Assembly: GCA_019057975.1 (NCBI GenBank)
Contig: JAHLWJ010000060.1
Coordinates: 1 to 17,947, forward strand
Source: Promethearchaeota archaeon
GTDB lineage: Archaea; Asgardarchaeota; Lokiarchaeia; Sigynarchaeales; SOKP01
DNA: 17,947 bases
Reading direction: 5' to 3'
Shown here piece after piece: positions 15,429 through 17,947 of this stretch. Each line of letters starts with the position of its first letter. Position 1 is the stretch's first letter. Made by a program: the position numbers and the translations under genes. The notes under the pieces were generated by a model. That model ran no database searches, had not been told where the DNA came from, and saw nothing but the letters and a program-made list of their open reading frames with translations.

Positions 15429-15460
15429 GTTAGTATAAAATTTAGGTATTATAACTGCGG

Positions 15461-15475
15461 TATAAATATTTCCCT
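15461..15475 (-). promoter_or_regulatory. Candidate promoter of the aIF2 gamma gene
   Basis: On the minus strand GGGAAATATTTATA reads as a BRE-plus-TATA-like element. It ends about 32 bases before the ATG, so it would give a very short leader. It lies downstream of the terminator-like tracts of the preceding gene, which supports separate transcription of aIF2 gamma. Confidence 0.42.
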
Positions 15476-15530
15476 ATGAAACATTAAGCAAAGATTTTTT
15501 ATTAAATTAATCAATAAACCTATTTCTTTT

Positions 15531-15550
15531 AAAAAAAATTGCTTAAAAAA
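15531..15550 (-). terminator. Double T-tract terminator after the 72-aa gene
   Basis: On the minus strand a T6 tract (15550-15545) is followed by a T8 tract (15538-15531), starting within a few bases of the 72-residue gene's stop. This is a typical archaeal termination signal. It separates this gene from aIF2 gamma. Confidence 0.5.
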
Positions 15551-15554
15551 TCTT

Positions 15555-15773
15555 TTATTTAGTTTGAATTGTTGTTATACCACCAGGTCTTTTTTCGAGC
15601 TCTTTGTAAGATATTCTCAATAGGCTATCTACATAGAAAGTAGATAATTTGGTACAAGATTTACAGATGATATAAACTGGAGCTGGATATTGGCTTGGAT
15701 CTATATCTTCCATTTCAATTTTAAACACAATTTTTTTTGCACAATGAGGGCAAATATTAAACCGAAGAGGCAT
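15555..15773 (-). CDS. Small zinc-binding protein, function unknown
   Basis: A 72-residue protein with CPHC (C8, C11) and CKSC (C37, C40), spaced to form one zinc ribbon. Between them is an acidic strand-rich stretch (IEMEDIDPSQYPAPVYII). The C-terminal part, STFYVDSLLRISYKELEKRP, looks like a strand-helix cap. I do not recognise a named family. Its layout resembles the zinc ribbon of the 61-residue protein at 5369-5554, but similarity outside the cysteines is not evident. The ATG start places the first knuckle at residue 8. It lies upstream of aIF2 gamma on the same strand but is separated by strong T-tracts. It is divergent from the C25 peptidase gene. Coding is well supported by the cysteine pattern; function is open. 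Confidence 0.65.
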   Translation of the reverse strand: MPLRFNICPHCAKKIVFKIEMEDIDPSQYPAPVYIICKSCTKLSTFYVDSLLRISYKELEKRPGGITTIQTK

Positions 15774-15876
15774 AAGAGCAATAATCCAACAATTTATTTC
15801 TATAATAAATAGATTCTTATTTCTATTTTATTATTTCTAAAATTAAATAAATAATAACATTTTTTATTGATACTAT
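15774..15876. promoter_or_regulatory. Divergent intergenic region, small zinc protein / C25 peptidase
   Basis: This 103-bp AT-rich gap must hold the promoters of two divergent genes. AATTAAATAAATAATAAC at 15841-15858 could provide the TATA element for the peptidase gene. No gene or clear palindrome is seen. Confidence 0.3.
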
Positions 15877-17947
15877 ATGGTAGAGTTTTCGTCAAAGAAG
15901 TTAAGGGCATTTTTATTTATCTCAATAATAATTACCCTAATATTGAGTGTTTTCTTTATCAATCCTTACGTACATTTAAAAAATTTGAATTCCTCAGAAG
16001 TTAGTCTGTCTACTAATGGGTATTCTGAAGTTGATTTATCCTTTATACCAGAAATTGATTATGATTCTTTAAATGACTCTTGGTATAATCCCAAAATTGA
16101 AATGTTAATTATTTCTCCAAATAAAACCGATTTTATTGATGCTCTAAAACCACTGAGGGACTGGAAAAATGAAAAGGGGGTAAAAACAATTATTGCAAGT
16201 AATTGGTCAGCCTACGGGGACGTGGAAGATGATAATGCTACTAGAATCCGAAAAATGATAAAATCTTACTATGAAAAGGAAAACATACAATGGGTACTAT
16301 TGGCTGGAGATGCTCAAGACGATTTAATCCCCATTAGATATGTATATAACCCAGATGTGCTACGTTGGGGTGAAGGAAGAACTGAAACAGTTGGAGGAGA
16401 ATATTATAAGCCCACAGATTTCTATTATGCGGATCTTACAAGTTCTTGGGATAATGACGGATTCGATAATACAGGAGATGGAAATTGGGGAGAGGCTCCT
16501 CAAGACACTAATCATGGTTTAGACGAAATCTCATGGATACCAGAAGTTTATGTTGGACGATTTCCTGCAAATGATGCAAATGAGCTTGAAATTATGGTAA
16601 ATAAAACATTAAAATATGAAACTAATCCTAGGATAGGAAATTGGACTAATAGAATGTTATTAGCAGGAGGAATATCCGATTTTCCTGTTGGTGGTGACGC
16701 TGATGGGGAATATGAAAGTCTCTTAACTAATTATATCATACAAAATTATGCAAAATCAGTTGTGAATTACACCCATTTAATCAAGGAGGAAGGAAATCTT
16801 ACACATTTAAGTCTCAATAGAAGTTTTAATGATGGCTATTCAACAGTTATTTTAGCAGGGCATGGGTCTCCAATCAATTATTATATTGACCCCTATAATA
16901 CGGGATATACAGATGCAGATGCTAGCTCATGTTCTAATACTCATATGCCTTCTTTAGTTTATCTTGACGCTTGTTCTATGTCTAGTTATGATGATAGTTA
17001 TGATAATGATCATTATGATGGAAGTATTGGGGAAACCCTGATAAAGAGAATGGATGCAGGTGCTATAGGAGTAATTGGGGGATTAAGAGTTACCTGGTAT
17101 TTTGAAGATGATGAAAATCTTGAAAAATTAAATCGTGGAAATGCAAAATTATTTTGGGAAGAGTTTTTCGACCAAAAGAAATTTCAACAAGGACGGGCAT
17201 TATACGATTCTAAAGTTTCGTATATAAATAGTGATTATTATACTAAAGGAGCCGGGTCAACAGTTTATGATTTTGAACGTAAAAATATTCTAACATATAA
17301 CCTTTTAGGGGATCCAGAAGTAGATATTTACACAAATAGTCCGAAAAACGCTATGAATCCATTTAATGAAATTAATTATGAGGGAGAATTAGTTTCTATT
17401 ATTATCAAGGATCTCAATAACTCAATAATCCCATATGCAAGAGTTCATTTTAGAACTTCTGATGGTAAATATTATACTACCTACGCAGATATTAATGGTG
17501 TTGCTAAGTTCAGATTACCCAAAGATTCTAATGAACTTTATAATGTGACCATTACTGGACATAATTTAATTCCTTCACGATTTGATTTTACTACTGATTC
17601 AGATAATATTAAACCAGAATTAATTGGAGTAAATTGTCTTCCCGAACATCCATCAACTTCAGATATGATCGTTTTTAACGTAAAAGCTTATGATAACCGT
17701 TCAGGAATAGAAAGCGTACATTTTTTCATTTCGGATAATGATTTTGAGAATTATACATATTATACATCATCAAACGGTTTTTTAGACAGTGAAAATATCT
17801 TCACATTTAACATTGATAGGTTACATCCTGGAGAATATTCTTATTTTATATACACCAGAGATTACGCAAACAATACAAATATTTTTTATGAGGAAACTTT
17901 CAAATTTACTATTCCGAAACCTATCATTGATTATATACTTCCTGTTT
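15877..17947 (+). CDS. Secreted family C25 (gingipain-like) cysteine peptidase, 3' end outside window
   Basis: The frame runs from ATG 15877 off the right edge, with about 690 codons visible. The N-terminus has a basic start and a hydrophobic signal segment at about 9-29 (RAFLFISIIITLILSVFFIN), so the protein is exported. Residues about 70-480 match the caspase-like C25 fold of gingipains: IEMLIISPNKTDFIDALKPL, IQWVLLAGDAQDDLIPIRY, WIPEVYVGRFPAND, then STVILAGHGSP with catalytic His at 329, and MPSLVYLDACSM with catalytic Cys at 366. The 37-residue His-Cys spacing is close to that of gingipain R. NLLGDPEVDIY closes the domain. Two Ig-like beta domains follow (about 500-570 and 575-675), as in gingipains, and many N-x-S/T sequons are present. 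The Asp-rich stretches may bind calcium. Substrate, and whether the C-terminus is membrane-anchored, cannot be seen. Confidence 0.87.
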   Translation, partial: MVEFSSKKLRAFLFISIIITLILSVFFINPYVHLKNLNSSEVSLSTNGYSEVDLSFIPEIDYDSLNDSWYNPKIEMLIISPNKTDFIDALKPLRDWKNEKGVKTIIASNWSAYGDVEDDNATRIRKMIKSYYEKENIQWVLLAGDAQDDLIPIRYVYNPDVLRWGEGRTETVGGEYYKPTDFYYADLTSSWDNDGFDNTGDGNWGEAPQDTNHGLDEISWIPEVYVGRFPANDANELEIMVNKTLKYETNPRIGNWTNRMLLAGGISDFPVGGDADGEYESLLTNYIIQNYAKSVVNYTHLIKEEGNLTHLSLNRSFNDGYSTVILAGHGSPINYYIDPYNTGYTDADASSCSNTHMPSLVYLDACSMSSYDDSYDNDHYDGSIGETLIKRMDAGAIGVIGGLRVTWYFEDDENLEKLNRGNAKLFWEEFFDQKKFQQGRALYDSKVSYINSDYYTKGAGSTVYDFERKNILTYNLLGDPEVDIYTNSPKNAMNPFNEINYEGELVSIIIKDLNNSIIPYARVHFRTSDGKYYTTYADINGVAKFRLPKDSNELYNVTITGHNLIPSRFDFTTDSDNIKPELIGVNCLPEHPSTSDMIVFNVKAYDNRSGIESVHFFISDNDFENYTYYTSSNGFLDSENIFTFNIDRLHPGEYSYFIYTRDYANNTNIFYEETFKFTIPKPIIDYILPV

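Noticed and set aside
16340..16522. A 60-codon + strand frame inside the C25 peptidase
   Set aside because: It lies in another frame within a long gene whose protein shows clear family motifs on both sides.
1..17947. tRNA or rRNA genes, CRISPR arrays, insertion sequences, integrases or attachment sites
   Set aside because: I read both strands for the conserved T-arm sequence, regularly spaced repeats, transposase motifs and terminal inverted repeats, and found none that holds up. A covariance-model scan would be the decisive test for RNA genes.

Overview
The window looks like a chromosomal piece of an AT-rich archaeon, most likely an Asgard archaeon of the Lokiarchaeia type. The information-processing genes are archaeal: the gamma subunit of aIF2, transcription factor TFS, and a GAN/RecJ-like DHH nuclease. 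One small gene reads as the ribosomal protein eL22, which is known from eukaryotes and some Asgard archaea. A type III RuBisCO with ribose-1,5-bisphosphate isomerase, and secreted proteins including a gingipain-like protease, fit the same lineage. The assignment rests on gene content only; no phylogeny was possible. No tRNA, rRNA, CRISPR array, insertion sequence or other mobile element was seen.

Layout. 1-2535: the C-terminal half of an MFS permease (+, cut by the left edge) converges on uvrC (-). 2536-5146: a SNF2-family helicase with an unusual DEST Walker B box. 5147-5368: a palindrome-rich intergenic stretch before a 61-residue zinc-ribbon protein. 5618-7854: R15P isomerase (+) and type III RuBisCO (-), tail to tail with 17 bp between them. 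7855-9759: a divergent promoter region, then eL22, a CitG-family protein and TFS, all on +. 9772-11480: a DUF167 protein and the GAN-like nuclease, both on -, probably one operon. 11779-13809: a membrane-anchored surface protein and a small unknown gene in the same frame behind it. 13848-15773: aIF2 gamma with an extra N-terminal helix-hairpin-helix domain, and a small zinc-binding protein, both on -. 15877-17947: a secreted family C25 (gingipain/caspase-fold) cysteine peptidase, cut by the right edge.

How the genes work together. R15P isomerase and type III RuBisCO are successive enzymes of the archaeal AMP (pentose bisphosphate) pathway: ribose-1,5-bisphosphate to ribulose-1,5-bisphosphate, then CO2 addition to give 3-phosphoglycerate. 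The first enzyme, AMP phosphorylase, is not in this window. eL22, TFS, aIF2 gamma and the GAN-like nuclease serve translation, transcription and replication. UvrC and the SNF2 protein act on DNA. The two secreted proteins belong to the cell surface. The most unusual items are the HhH-aIF2 gamma fusion, the eL22 gene and the archaeal C25 peptidase.
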